A DNA stretch of 64,000 nt from DLKC01 sp002478885 (GCA_046329585.1 JAXLUI010000001.1:372001-436000); one strand, 5' to 3'; positions 1-9,804 are shown, numbered from the stretch's first letter. Translations and numbers: made by a program. Notes: generated from the letters alone by a model not told the origin.

Positions 1-126
1 ATAGCAATCAGGGCCGAACCTGTTGCCGCTTTTGAAGGGCGCGACACAATCACATACATACAAGGCTTTGCCTGCACCGTTGCCCCACGCGCAAAAAATA
101 TCCCAGGTAAGTAAAGTAATATCAGC

Positions 127-477
127 TCAGCTTGCCCGCAGGCCTCTCGCAAGGCTGCCCGTCAAAGCTGCCAGGCCGGAAACAACACCGCCAATAAACG
201 CAGTCATAAAAATGAGTGCTGCAGTTGAGCCCCCGAGTGGCAGCAACGACGCTACTTTTACTGAAAGAATATGATCGTTGGCGTTATCAAGAAGCAAGGC
301 GTAAACTCCCCATAATAGAAATAGCCCTAAAAAACCGGCGAGAAAAGCTTTTCCTCCTTTTTGATGAATAGCCACCGCAACAACAAAAGATGTCACCGCA
401 AAGCTCCACCAGGGAAAATAAAGCGGGGCCGCATAACCAAGCAATGCTGTGAGAAACAATACTGTTAGAAATTTCAT
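127..477 (-). CDS. Small four-helix membrane protein
   Basis: This 116-residue protein is mostly hydrophobic, with about four membrane spans. The first serves as an N-terminal anchor or signal (MKFLTVLFLTALLGYAAP), and a Gly/Ala-rich segment near the C terminus (about residues 78-112) contains the last span. It starts 8 nt after the stop of the penicillin acylase gene on the same strand, so the two are probably co-transcribed. I recognise no catalytic motif and cannot assign a family. The role is unknown, and the operon position only suggests an envelope function linked to the acylase. Confidence 0.7.
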   Translation of the reverse strand: MKFLTVLFLTALLGYAAPLYFPWWSFAVTSFVVAVAIHQKGGKAFLAGFLGLFLLWGVYALLLDNANDHILSVKVASLLPLGGSTAALIFMTAFIGGVVSGLAALTGSLARGLRAS

Positions 478-485
478 ATGGTTGA

Positions 486-2969
486 TTATGATTTGCTAAA
501 TGTTATTTTTCCTTTTAAATTCTTTTCCTGCGCTATTGCCTCTTGTGACACGAATAATAGCTTATAATATTTTCCTGCCAGCCAGTCATCGATAAAATCG
601 TCGTAGTATTTACTGCCCGGGTTCCCGCTTTGCCCTCCCGGGTAAACGCCATAAGCGTTGATACCGGCAGTCATTTCTACCACCATACGCCAGCTTGGGC
701 CGGTGAATTTCTTGTGGGCATTGATTATATTCTCTCCTCCGCCTGAGTAAAGGTCCATACGACTCAAAGCCGGTATGCGCAACAGGTGCCTGATGGCACT
801 CGACTTATAAGAAGTCCATTCCAGGTGATTGCTTTTCTCGATTCCTTTTAGTGTTATTACAGCTTTACTAAACGCCTTATTAATGCAATCGCTGTCGTTT
901 TCCCTGGAAGGAGTAGTAATATCGTCAGCAAACATAAATGCAGAATCATGCTTCATGCCGTCGAGCAGGCTGCTTTCATCGGGCCATACCAGCGGAAGTT
1001 TGCTTTGGGCAAATTCATCGGCATAGGTAGTTGTCATCAGGCTGTCCCACCACACACCAAAAACAACCGGTCCCTGTTCTTTCGGATCATTGATAAGATT
1101 CCAGTTTTTAAACAGGTCCAGGTATTTCTTTCCATCTGCGTCCAGGCTGCTCTCATTGATGTACTGCAACAGCAGCGGCCTGGCCATCTCCGCAAAAACA
1201 TTATAGTTGCTGGTCTGTAATTGCTGCATGTCTTCTGGTGTCACCTGCTGCATTTTTGAGAGGTTGCGATTGATAATGTAACCGCGGTAAACATAAAACG
1301 CGCCACCACCATAGGTTGTCTGGTAATATGGATAAGATGTATCGTAGGGCATTTGGTTGGCACTACTTACAAAACCTCTTTGCGGGTTATGCATCACCAG
1401 GTTGGCGCTGTCGGGAATATAGCCCCGCCACATATAGCTGCTGTCAAAACCAGGCATCACAAAATCACCCTGGCCTTTCCACTTCAGCGGAAATCTTCCT
1501 TGTTGCTTGATAGCTATGTCCCCCGCAACAGTAGCGAAGATCATATTTTGTGCAGGGCATTTATACGTGGAAACAGCATCAAGGTAGTCGCCGTAATTTT
1601 TCGACTTATCCAGTTTATAAAAAGTTCTTATTTCATTGCTGCTGTCGTGCGCCAGCCAACGGCAGGCATAAGCTTTGCCCGACAGAAGCTTGTCGGGGTA
1701 ACTGCGGTCATACATCACAGGTCCAAACACGGTCATGGCAATATGCTCGGTATCATCAGCCTTGTCTTTTATTTTAATCACCTCATCCCTGAAGGTGGTT
1801 TGCTTCCAGGTGCTGTCAAACCAGTATTCCTGCATGGTGCTGTCCTTGAATTTAATCTCGTAAAAATCACGCACATCGCGGCCTGAATTTGTAAAGCCAA
1901 AAGAACAACTGTCATTGAACCCAATGATAACGGTTGGTGCGCCGGGAAAGCTTACGCCGTAGGCATTGAAAGCAGGCGTCGATAATTGCAACTCGTACCA
2001 CAGCGAAGGGAGATTCAACCCAAGGTGAGGGTCATTACATAAAATGGGCTTCCCGCTTTTGGTCTTGCTTCCTGCAACTGCCCAGTTGTTGCTTCCTACT
2101 CCCCTTTCCGGTTTGGGCTCCTGGCTGGCCGGCGCAGCGGTTTGCACAAAATGAAAATACAGGGAATCCGCATCCGCTGGCGGCATCGCCTTATCAGCTT
2201 TCGGAAATACCCTGCCTGAATCTAGCGATATGATCGGCACCGCCGAATCTCCGCTATAAGGGTATAGCAGGTCATATTGCTGTTTGGTAAAAACAGACAT
2301 CGCATTCGTGTGGGCAAAATCCTCTTCACCACCGGCAAGATCCCACGCCATGTATTTCAAAAACAAAGCAGATTTTAAATTGGTCCATGGTTCTGGTTTG
2401 TAATCGAGCAATTTGTATTCGAGCGGCATGCTGCTCTCATCCAACGTTTTAATATAGGCATTAACTCCGGCTGTATAAGCATCGCACACTGCTTTGGTTT
2501 CGGGGTCTGCCTCTATCGTAGCAATCGCATGCTCGGCTCCGTAAACCATACCTAGCCTCCTGAAAAACTTATCTACGCCAATAAAACTTGTCCCATTCAC
2601 GGTGTCGCCCATGATTTCCGACAGCCTCCCGGCGGCCGCATAGGTTTGAAAATCCATTTGCCACAACCGGAACTTTGCATGCAGGTAGCCTTCAATAAAA
2701 AAGGCATCATGCTCATTATCTGCATAAACATGCGGCACAAGGCGGTCATCAAAATAAACGTTGCTGTTGCCTTGCAATTCATCCGACTTTATATCGGCAC
2801 TAAAATCCGCATCAGTAGCTTCCGCGTTTTGCCAAAAACCCTTTTGAGGCGAAAGAAAATAACCAAGCCTTGGCGTTTTACTACCGCCGCCCAACGATTG
2901 CCGGGTGTTCAATACCGTAATTAATGCAAGGGTTGATGCAGCAGTAATGATAAAATAAAGCAGTTTCAT
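486..2969 (-). CDS. Penicillin acylase family Ntn-hydrolase
   Basis: An 827-residue member of the penicillin acylase / acyl-homoserine-lactone acylase family (peptidase S45), which cleaves amide-linked acyl groups outside the cytoplasm. An N-terminal hydrophobic segment (residues 1-20) directs export. The alpha-chain region has the typical DRLVPHVYADNEHDAFFIEGY block at about 75-95. The autocatalytic cleavage site and nucleophile lie in GVGSNNWAVAG, with Ser293 the predicted new N terminus of the beta chain. It is followed by the family's NDPHL motif and a conserved C-terminal GNPGSKYYDDF block. Length and layout fit an intact precursor. Substrate cannot be told from sequence: beta-lactams, N-acyl amino acids and quorum signals are all used in this family. 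The small membrane gene downstream is 8 nt away. Upstream, between this gene and the divergent serine hydrolase, lies a pair of dispersed repeats. Confidence 0.92.
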   Translation of the reverse strand: MKLLYFIITAASTLALITVLNTRQSLGGGSKTPRLGYFLSPQKGFWQNAEATDADFSADIKSDELQGNSNVYFDDRLVPHVYADNEHDAFFIEGYLHAKFRLWQMDFQTYAAAGRLSEIMGDTVNGTSFIGVDKFFRRLGMVYGAEHAIATIEADPETKAVCDAYTAGVNAYIKTLDESSMPLEYKLLDYKPEPWTNLKSALFLKYMAWDLAGGEEDFAHTNAMSVFTKQQYDLLYPYSGDSAVPIISLDSGRVFPKADKAMPPADADSLYFHFVQTAAPASQEPKPERGVGSNNWAVAGSKTKSGKPILCNDPHLGLNLPSLWYELQLSTPAFNAYGVSFPGAPTVIIGFNDSCSFGFTNSGRDVRDFYEIKFKDSTMQEYWFDSTWKQTTFRDEVIKIKDKADDTEHIAMTVFGPVMYDRSYPDKLLSGKAYACRWLAHDSSNEIRTFYKLDKSKNYGDYLDAVSTYKCPAQNMIFATVAGDIAIKQQGRFPLKWKGQGDFVMPGFDSSYMWRGYIPDSANLVMHNPQRGFVSSANQMPYDTSYPYYQTTYGGGAFYVYRGYIINRNLSKMQQVTPEDMQQLQTSNYNVFAEMARPLLLQYINESSLDADGKKYLDLFKNWNLINDPKEQGPVVFGVWWDSLMTTTYADEFAQSKLPLVWPDESSLLDGMKHDSAFMFADDITTPSRENDSDCINKAFSKAVITLKGIEKSNHLEWTSYKSSAIRHLLRIPALSRMDLYSGGGENIINAHKKFTGPSWRMVVEMTAGINAYGVYPGGQSGNPGSKYYDDFIDDWLAGKYYKLLFVSQEAIAQEKNLKGKITFSKS

Positions 2970-3017
2970 GTATGGCTTTTAGTGCAATGAAAGTAGCAAT
3001 AATAAGGAAAATAAAAA

Positions 3018-3076
3018 TTTTTTGGTTCCGGGCTGCAGTACAGGCATTAAGCTTTGCTTGCGTCGCACGCTTGTGC
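3018..3076 (-). repeat. Dispersed intergenic element, copy 1
   Basis: The head CTTGCGTCGCACGCTTGTGC is at 3057-3076 and the GGTTCCGGGC tail with an A/T run is at about 3018-3032, so this is a full-length copy in minus orientation. With the next copy it forms a tight divergent pair between two divergently transcribed genes. Confidence 0.85.
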
Positions 3077-3134
3077 AGTTTCATCGCTGCTCAGCGTTGT
3101 AGCGTGCGCAGTATTGCCACCCAAAGTTACAGGC

Positions 3135-3193
3135 GTACAAGTGTGCGACGCAACAACAGCCACGTTGATAACCGTGAGCCGGGCCCCAAAAAT
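3135..3193 (+). repeat. Dispersed intergenic element, copy 2
   Basis: The head GTACAAGTGTGCGACGCAAC (3135-3154) is followed 25 nt later by GAGCCGGGCCCCAAAAA. It is in plus orientation, 58 nt from the head of copy 1, with the GTAC ends facing each other. Confidence 0.88.
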
Positions 3194-3290
3194 GCAAATG
3201 CGCTGTTGGCAAAACGGGCAAAACAGCAATAATAACCTCCATATTGAAAGAGGAGTCATTACCTTCAGGAGAAAATTTTAAACCAGCTTT

Positions 3291-4376
3291 ATGAGGTCCC
3301 TCTTCTTCTGTAGCCTGCTTTTACTATGTGTTGCCAATACATTCAGTCAGCATGCCGTTTCGCAAAAACTTGATGCGCTATTTAGTAATGTATTTAATCC
3401 GGCTGAACCCGGCGGCGCCGTACTGATCGTAAAAAATGGAACCGTCATTTATAAAAATGCTTTCGGGGTGGCAGACCTTAACACAAAAAAGAAAATAACC
3501 ACGCAATCGCTGTTTAATGTTGGCAGCATCAGCAAAACATTCGTCGCTTACGGTATTTTAAACCTCGCAAAAGAAGGAAAGCTTTCGCTCGATGATGACA
3601 TTGAAAAATATTTCCCCGGCTTTAAAAATCCTGCCCTGGCAAAGCAGGTGAAAATATACAACCTGCTTACCCACACAAGCGGCCTCCCTGACAACAGGCA
3701 CCCTTATGACGACAGCATTTTTTATCTTACCGCAAACGATGCGCAAAACTGGGCGCCTATCATGCAAAATGATACACTCGAATTTGCACCGGGAACACAT
3801 TGGAACTATTCCAACCCGGCATTCAACGGACTCGCACTAATTATAGAGAAGATCACAGGTAAAAAATGGCAGGACTATATTACTGCCCTCATCTACAAAC
3901 CATCAGGCATGAAACATTCCACCATTACCGATGGTGCGCATCCTGAAAATGGCGTAACACATGGATACATCATCGATGGAAACGGGAAGTGGGCCGAAAG
4001 AGATTATGGCGAAGAACCAACGTTTTGTGCAGCGGGTAACGGCGGCATTTGGAGCAGCGTGGAAGAACTCTGGAAGTACGAACAGGCCATACAGCGTTGC
4101 ACATTTCTCGATAGCACCTGGATTAACAAATCAAGAACGGTTTATCCTATGCCAGGATGGAAAGACACAACCGCTCCTTTTATGGGGCTTTCATGGTTCA
4201 TTTATGGCGAGGGCAGAGATAAATTCATCGGCCATACCGGTTCTCAGGGCGGTTTCATCAGCGACTACGTATGGCTGCCCGGCAATCAAATATTTTACGT
4301 GCTGCTATGCAACACGCCAAAACCCATTCTTGATATAAGAAAAGAAGTGCTCGACCTGGTGGAAGAGCATAATTGA
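3291..4376 (+). CDS. Secreted serine hydrolase (class C beta-lactamase fold)
   Basis: A 361-residue protein of the beta-lactamase/D-aminopeptidase family (PF00144). A cleavable signal peptide covers about residues 1-20. The serine nucleophile motif S-x-x-K is seen as SISK at 79-82, the tyrosine motif as YSN at 173-175, and the third motif as HTG near residue 310 in GHTGSQGG. With all three active-site elements present the enzyme should be active in the periplasm. The family covers esterases, D-Ala-D-Ala carboxypeptidases, D-amino-acid peptidases and beta-lactamases, and sequence alone does not decide between them. The gene stands alone, divergent from the penicillin acylase. A second, membrane-anchored relative lies at 34.6-36.0 kb. 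Confidence 0.88.
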   Translation: MRSLFFCSLLLLCVANTFSQHAVSQKLDALFSNVFNPAEPGGAVLIVKNGTVIYKNAFGVADLNTKKKITTQSLFNVGSISKTFVAYGILNLAKEGKLSLDDDIEKYFPGFKNPALAKQVKIYNLLTHTSGLPDNRHPYDDSIFYLTANDAQNWAPIMQNDTLEFAPGTHWNYSNPAFNGLALIIEKITGKKWQDYITALIYKPSGMKHSTITDGAHPENGVTHGYIIDGNGKWAERDYGEEPTFCAAGNGGIWSSVEELWKYEQAIQRCTFLDSTWINKSRTVYPMPGWKDTTAPFMGLSWFIYGEGRDKFIGHTGSQGGFISDYVWLPGNQIFYVLLCNTPKPILDIRKEVLDLVEEHN

Positions 4377-4414
4377 CCTGCTGTTTGTGTGAACGAGGGA
4401 TTCAAAACCAGTAA

Positions 4415-5371
4415 CTAAAATTGTAACAGTTCCGCTTGCTTTGGAAACACCAGTTTCAAACGCAGATTGTTTTCATTTTGCAGCTCTTGTCTTATCAATG
4501 CGTCACCTCGTTCCGATGGCTTTACATGCGTGATAACGACAGGAACTTTTTGCAGGTTCTCAACAGCACATAAACCGGCAAGCCGGCTCATTTCACTCAT
4601 GAGTAACCTGGGCGTAAGATGCCCGAACAAGAGTTTTTCGGGTTGTTCGTTGTCAAAAGACACCTCAATAAAAATAGCTTTCAACTGGCCTGCCTTTATT
4701 AACGGTGAAACAGCCTGCCATAAGACATTTAAGTTAGTGCTATGTTCAACCGTATCGGCGCCGGTATCGCCGAGATACAAAAGATAATTTTCGCTGCTGT
4801 TGATGAGAAACGCCGTGCTTTCATAAGGTGTGGAATGACTGAGCGTAAAGGCCTTTACCGACATGCCGGTATTACCCAGTGCTGTACTCACCTGCGGCCC
4901 GAGCGTTACATAATGATATTTTTTAAGCATAGGCTTTTCACCGGCATCGCCGAAATTGGCCCAGCTTTCCCAACTGAAATAGTGCTTTTGCAATGCGTTT
5001 ATTGTAGCGGTTGTTCCGTAAATATTTTTCGCAGTGTCTGCCGGCGAATTCATGATTAAACCAGCAACATGATCGAGGTGCGGATGTGAAATAAGATAGC
5101 CTTTGATGCTATTTTTTAAGACGGCTATTGCGGGTTGTTTAAACAATCCGTTATCCACGGCTTTCTGAATTCCGTCATAAACGGTGCCTGCATCTAAACA
5201 AACATATTGCTCCGTACCTTCCACGGCAAGCATATACGCCGAGAGATTGCCTTCATCGAGCCCGCCTTTAACCCCAAGCGGTATTACCTTAAATGAAGAG
5301 GCATGTTGCTGTGCATAAACGTTGCCGGCGACCGCCAAAAATGCCAGGAGTAAAATGAGGAGGGCTTTCAT
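4415..5371 (-). CDS. Class II 3',5'-cyclic nucleotide phosphodiesterase, exported
   Basis: A 318-residue metallo-beta-lactamase-fold protein with the signature of class II cyclic nucleotide phosphodiesterases (PF02112, yeast PDE1 and bacterial CpdP type). The motif HPHLDHVAGLIMNSP has metal ligands His96, His98, Asp100 and His101, and further ligands are likely in LGDTGAD and in the HLTPR region. It has a clear signal peptide (MKALLILLLAFLAVAGNVYAQ), so it should act in the periplasm or outside. CpdP of Vibrio fischeri is a known periplasmic member that degrades external cAMP, so scavenging of extracellular cyclic nucleotides is a reasonable inference. It is not part of an obvious operon: the spacers on both sides exceed 30 nt and the upstream gene is 164 nt away. 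Confidence 0.82.
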   Translation of the reverse strand: MKALLILLLAFLAVAGNVYAQQHASSFKVIPLGVKGGLDEGNLSAYMLAVEGTEQYVCLDAGTVYDGIQKAVDNGLFKQPAIAVLKNSIKGYLISHPHLDHVAGLIMNSPADTAKNIYGTTATINALQKHYFSWESWANFGDAGEKPMLKKYHYVTLGPQVSTALGNTGMSVKAFTLSHSTPYESTAFLINSSENYLLYLGDTGADTVEHSTNLNVLWQAVSPLIKAGQLKAIFIEVSFDNEQPEKLLFGHLTPRLLMSEMSRLAGLCAVENLQKVPVVITHVKPSERGDALIRQELQNENNLRLKLVFPKQAELLQF

Positions 5372-5535
5372 TCCGATGTTTGTTTAGGCTACAAAAATAG
5401 AGCGGCTGCATTAACCTGCGCTATAAAAGCCACGTGATGTATTAACCATATAAGCGCACAAAACTTGACAAGCCGGCATAACGCGCAATAAAAGATAAAC
5501 AGCGATCGCAAAGCCGGGACCAAAATGTTGCCCTG

Positions 5536-7836
5536 CTATTGCTTGATGAGCACAATTTTCGCCCGTGAAAAATCGTAGGCCGCATTGAGCATATCGAGCA
5601 ACTGCTGCCATTGCTCTGCCTTGAACATGGCAGCCTTGTAAGTCTTGGTAACATCAATGATAACGATGTTGTTTTCGAGCTTTGCCATGCTGATAAAATC
5701 TCCGCAACTATTGCTCACATTTTTATTCAGTGGCTCAAAGCCGGCGGCTTTATAACCTGCAGGTACTGGCATTTCAATATGCCAGTTGATCTTGCGTGCA
5801 TAACGAACGTCAATCGGATAGCTGCGGTTCTTCTGCGCGTCTTTATCAATACGTGTCTGGCCGCCGATAAGACCCGGCAACGCAATAACAATATCTTCGC
5901 CCGCAAACGAACTTGTATTCGCCAGCGTGAATTTTTCGCTGTAAGAGAGATTTTGTTTGCGGTAGTTCCTGCCGTCGTTCAGCATCTGGAAATTATCATA
6001 ATTACTGATTTCAAAACCAAGGTCGTTTTCTTCAACCGCCGTCATGTAATCTGGCTTGCTTTTTTCTTTCCATTCTTTCTTGGTTTTATTAAACTGGTCG
6101 ATTCTGATGTTGGTAGTTCTTTCATCCAGCCCCTCCCACATGCTTTCGCCATCGTAATTGCGGCAATCGGTTTCTATGAATGGAGTATAAGCGATCGCAT
6201 CATCGATCATGCCGCTCTTCGAAAGGTTTTTTGCTTCTATGCTTTTTACCAGCACCAGGTCCTCTTTTTTCACTGGCTCCAGCGCAGCCTTAATGTTTAT
6301 CCTGAGCAGATTGTCATCGGCAGTGCCTGTCGGGATACTGTTTTTTGAAAAAGCGGTCTTCTCATTATTGTAGGGAAACGAGATGCATTCATTCCCCGAA
6401 AGATAAAACGGCACTTCGCCCGGGTTTAAATGCTCATCGGGATTAACCAGCAGCTTGCCTTTGTACCTCAGCGACCACGACAATTCATTGCTGAATGCGA
6501 GATTCTGAATATTTGTTCTCGTGTTGTAAGGTGTTACAACAACTTCATGATCGATCTTTTTTTCTTCCAGTAATCCCGAAAGAATTTTTGCGAAAGCGTA
6601 ATCGCCCCAATGTTCACGAAGCGTTGCAGACCGGATCGTATAATATGCCTTCTGCACATATTCGTCATCGCCGGCATCAGTGATGTTGCGTTTTTTCAAT
6701 ATTTTATAAATGGTTTTCACGTTGTCATCCACACTTCCGTCAACGCCAGCCATATAACTTCCTGTATTGGTGATCTTGCCCGGATGAAACCAGAGTGTTT
6801 TTGCCTGGGAGGCGAGTGCGTCGGGACTCAACTCCTTCTTCATTGCATCTTCATTATCAAACCACAAAAAATCGCGGCTGTTGTTCTTTGCGTACAGCAC
6901 CTGGAATTTCACCAAAGGCATTTCCAGGTATTGGTTCACATAATCGGTGGTTTTGTTTTTCTCGCGATACTGGTCGTCGCTCCAGCGGTATATTTTTTTC
7001 CCGGCTTTCTCAACGGTGGTAAATGCTGGTGCTCCCTTCAACGCTTTGTATGCAATGTAATAATTATCATTTTCAGAGATCACTTCAATGGATTGATGCG
7101 CCACAGCCAATTCCCTGTTACATAAATAGTAGACTGGTTCAAACTCTTTATAGTCGGGGTTGTGGTAATAGGTCTGCGTATTCAGGTGTGTGAATTCGTA
7201 CTCGATTACGTCGCCTGGCTCCAGGTCAGAGATAGGGATTTTATAATAGCCCGACCCGTTACCATGGGAAATGCCTGCATCAGTATAACCACTGAATATA
7301 TTTGGTACAGAGCCATAGTCATTGACTCTTATGGCATCGGCCGGGTTTATCGGTTGAATTACGCCGCCGCTCTTCAACACCCTGGCGGCGAAACCGTCAC
7401 CCTCTCCCGCCAGCCGGAAGTAAATGACAGAGTATTGTTCAATGGCATAATTATCACGCAACAATATTTTACGTCGTTCCGTTTCCTGCACAAGTATCTG
7501 GTTCTTGTTATAAGCGTTCGCCATGTACAACGACGTGCCAAGCGTAACCGGTGCAAACAATATTCCTAACAGGTTACGGCCCACAACTTTCCCCGCACTA
7601 ACGCCCTGTTTATCGAAGCTAAAACTTGTTTTTTGGCTTAGGATAACAGCACTTTCATTCTGCCATTTGCTGTCAGATGTGGCTTTATTTTTAAAATCAT
7701 CATCTTCTTGTAACAGAGGGTTATCCTTCATATTCTTTTGCAGCAGGTCAAGACTTTGCTGCGAAATATGTTTCTGGCTTTGTGCTGCAAAACTTACGCT
7801 TAGAAGGGCCAATAAAAAGAGCACTGACTTTTTCAT
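5536..7836 (-). CDS. DUF3857 protein with degenerate transglutaminase region
   Basis: A 766-residue exported protein (signal peptide about residues 1-20). The region around residues 120-260 resembles DUF3857, and a segment around 370-490 occupies the place of a transglutaminase-like domain. Here I do not see the Cys-His-Asp triad that is obvious in its upstream neighbour, so this copy may be non-catalytic. It starts 24 nt after the stop of that neighbour on the same strand, which makes the two a paralogous operon. DUF3857-transglutaminase proteins are common in Bacteroidota envelopes, often of unknown role, and a cell-surface or periplasmic function is inferred only from the signal peptide and family. 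The C-terminal region is beta-rich with no recognised motif. Confidence 0.75.
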   Translation of the reverse strand: MKKSVLFLLALLSVSFAAQSQKHISQQSLDLLQKNMKDNPLLQEDDDFKNKATSDSKWQNESAVILSQKTSFSFDKQGVSAGKVVGRNLLGILFAPVTLGTSLYMANAYNKNQILVQETERRKILLRDNYAIEQYSVIYFRLAGEGDGFAARVLKSGGVIQPINPADAIRVNDYGSVPNIFSGYTDAGISHGNGSGYYKIPISDLEPGDVIEYEFTHLNTQTYYHNPDYKEFEPVYYLCNRELAVAHQSIEVISENDNYYIAYKALKGAPAFTTVEKAGKKIYRWSDDQYREKNKTTDYVNQYLEMPLVKFQVLYAKNNSRDFLWFDNEDAMKKELSPDALASQAKTLWFHPGKITNTGSYMAGVDGSVDDNVKTIYKILKKRNITDAGDDEYVQKAYYTIRSATLREHWGDYAFAKILSGLLEEKKIDHEVVVTPYNTRTNIQNLAFSNELSWSLRYKGKLLVNPDEHLNPGEVPFYLSGNECISFPYNNEKTAFSKNSIPTGTADDNLLRINIKAALEPVKKEDLVLVKSIEAKNLSKSGMIDDAIAYTPFIETDCRNYDGESMWEGLDERTTNIRIDQFNKTKKEWKEKSKPDYMTAVEENDLGFEISNYDNFQMLNDGRNYRKQNLSYSEKFTLANTSSFAGEDIVIALPGLIGGQTRIDKDAQKNRSYPIDVRYARKINWHIEMPVPAGYKAAGFEPLNKNVSNSCGDFISMAKLENNIVIIDVTKTYKAAMFKAEQWQQLLDMLNAAYDFSRAKIVLIKQ

Positions 7837-7860
7837 CTGATTATCTTGGAATAAAGGGAA

Positions 7861-9804
7861 TTATTTTGTTTCTATACTTATACTGTTCCTGTTGTATTCT
7901 TTTATCTGGTTTAAAAAGTCTTTCCATGCCTGGAAATCTTTCGGGTAGATAACAGGGTCAGCCATCTCAAGTTTCTTACTCAGGGTTATCGTATTGCCAT
8001 TCTGCTGGTAAGAAGCCTCGGCAACATTGTCTTTATATTTTGCAGCTAATGGTTTGGGTAATGACTTTACTTTGGATGCCCCGGGAATAGTCAGTACCAC
8101 TTCATCATTTGTACTGAACAATGCATCCATATCGAATGGCGTTTGACGGTCTTTCCCCGGGTAAAAACCGGTAATCGTTGCGGGAAAGAAATCAATGCCG
8201 AAATAAGCAAAACTGTCGGTGCTGGTGATCTCATTTTCCACCACAACATCTCCCTCTAATTTCAGGGGTATATCGCGGTTCCTGAAATCAGTAACACTCA
8301 CGTTGCTTACATCGGTGTTATTTTCTTTTATCTCCAGCAGACTTTTGATAAAGTCTTTTCTTTTTTCTGCGGGTATGTTATTATACACATAGTGAAAAAG
8401 GCTTTTCGCTGAGCCGTTAAAAGTAAGCGCGATATGACCTGTTATTTTCCCATTGTCCAGTTTAAGTGTTGCTTTGGTTATGATCTGGTTGTCGTCGATC
8501 TTTGCGTCGGGCACTTTCTCTGTTTTATACGTATCACCGTTCTGTACCAACACTGTCTTACCCTGTATGCGGTAGGCGTCCGTACCAAAAGCGCCGTACT
8601 TTTCTGTACCGTCGATAAAATAGGTCTTGCCTTTTAAATATAAAACGGAAATAGCGTGATTGGCTGCGCATAACGACTTTACATCTTTTATATCGTAAGG
8701 TATGTCCTTGGTACCTATCCACGCGAAATGGGCATCAAAACCGGCAAGTTTCAGCATTTCTGTCAACAGGTTTGCCATCCCCTTGCAATCGCCGTATTTA
8801 TTTTTGTAAACTTCCTGTACCGTTTGCGGAATAAACCCTGCATAACCTTCTTCATAAGCGATATACCTGATATTATCCTGAACCCAGTAATAAATTGATT
8901 TTACTTTGTCCTCATCACTTGTTTTGCCTTCGGTAAGCCGGGCAACAGTAGCCTTCAACGGGCTGTCATCATTCTTTGCATTTTTGTACAGGTAATTGTA
9001 CCATGCATACACATCGTCGAGTGTATTAAAACCATTGTAATCTTTTTTGTCGGCCGTAAATTGCTGAACCGTGATAACAAGATGTGGCAGGTAAAACGGT
9101 CTGGCAAGCGACGACGGCTCTTGTTTAATGGAAGGCAGGTCGTTGGCTGTATAGGTGATCACACTAATGCCATTCTTGTCTTCTTTAACTGTTTTCGTAA
9201 TAGTATACCCCGCAAAATTCATTTCCTTTATGTCAAGCTTTAACCACGACGGCACTCTGAAACTTACCGACATATTCTTTACGGCAATACTCTGGTGAAA
9301 AAAAACACGGGTAAGGTATTTTGCGTCGGTATAACGGTAGTTGTACGTAAACCTGCAACGCTGGCCTTGTTCCTGCGCCGTAAAACCATAGAACAGTCCA
9401 TAATTATCATCAATAAAAACCTCGTCGCTTGATAACGAAATTCTTGCCGGCGGATATTTCTGACTTTTGAATTTGCCTTTGTTCAATACTTCGAAATCAT
9501 AGTCATCCACTACCATAAAATTGTTGTACGGTAGCAGGTAGCCGATCTCAGTATTGTCTTCGGTAGAAACCATTTCCACATCGCCTTTTTCCGATGCGGC
9601 TACCACAGGCATTTTGTCAATGCCTTTTGCTACTGCAAAATCGAATTGCTTGTTTACAAGATATGCGCCGTAGTCGGCATCTTTATCAATACGCCTGATA
9701 AATCCAGCCTGGGTATATCCTTCTTCATCTGCTGTCTGCGTTTGCGCCTGTATTGCAAGCGGCGCGAAAAATAAAAGGGCCAGGGCAATAACGGAATACT
9801 TCAT
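7861..9804 (-). CDS. DUF3857 / transglutaminase-like exported protein
   Basis: A 647-residue exported protein with a signal peptide (MKYSVIALALLFFAPLAIQAQ), a DUF3857 domain at roughly 60-240 and a transglutaminase-like core at about 290-400. The catalytic triad is visible as Cys340 in YGDCKGMANL, His383 in NHAISV and Asp398 in FIDGT, so this copy looks active, unlike the paralogue 24 nt downstream. Transglutaminase-like enzymes of bacteria often act as peptidases or amide-transfer enzymes, and the substrate here is not known. A dispersed repeat (10047-10103) lies in the upstream spacer. No TAnnTTTG box is convincing in front of it. Confidence 0.85.
   Translation of the reverse strand: MKYSVIALALLFFAPLAIQAQTQTADEEGYTQAGFIRRIDKDADYGAYLVNKQFDFAVAKGIDKMPVVAASEKGDVEMVSTEDNTEIGYLLPYNNFMVVDDYDFEVLNKGKFKSQKYPPARISLSSDEVFIDDNYGLFYGFTAQEQGQRCRFTYNYRYTDAKYLTRVFFHQSIAVKNMSVSFRVPSWLKLDIKEMNFAGYTITKTVKEDKNGISVITYTANDLPSIKQEPSSLARPFYLPHLVITVQQFTADKKDYNGFNTLDDVYAWYNYLYKNAKNDDSPLKATVARLTEGKTSDEDKVKSIYYWVQDNIRYIAYEEGYAGFIPQTVQEVYKNKYGDCKGMANLLTEMLKLAGFDAHFAWIGTKDIPYDIKDVKSLCAANHAISVLYLKGKTYFIDGTEKYGAFGTDAYRIQGKTVLVQNGDTYKTEKVPDAKIDDNQIITKATLKLDNGKITGHIALTFNGSAKSLFHYVYNNIPAEKRKDFIKSLLEIKENNTDVSNVSVTDFRNRDIPLKLEGDVVVENEITSTDSFAYFGIDFFPATITGFYPGKDRQTPFDMDALFSTNDEVVLTIPGASKVKSLPKPLAAKYKDNVAEASYQQNGNTITLSKKLEMADPVIYPKDFQAWKDFLNQIKEYNRNSISIETK

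Noticed and set aside
34..95. A possible further copy of the dispersed element near the left edge (GAAGGGCGCGACACAATC)
   Set aside because: Too many mismatches in the head and the tail is only vaguely similar, so it is not counted.
5611..6348. A 245-residue plus-strand frame opposite the DUF3857 gene
   Set aside because: Shadow of the minus-strand gene; the sense protein has the signal peptide and the operon context.
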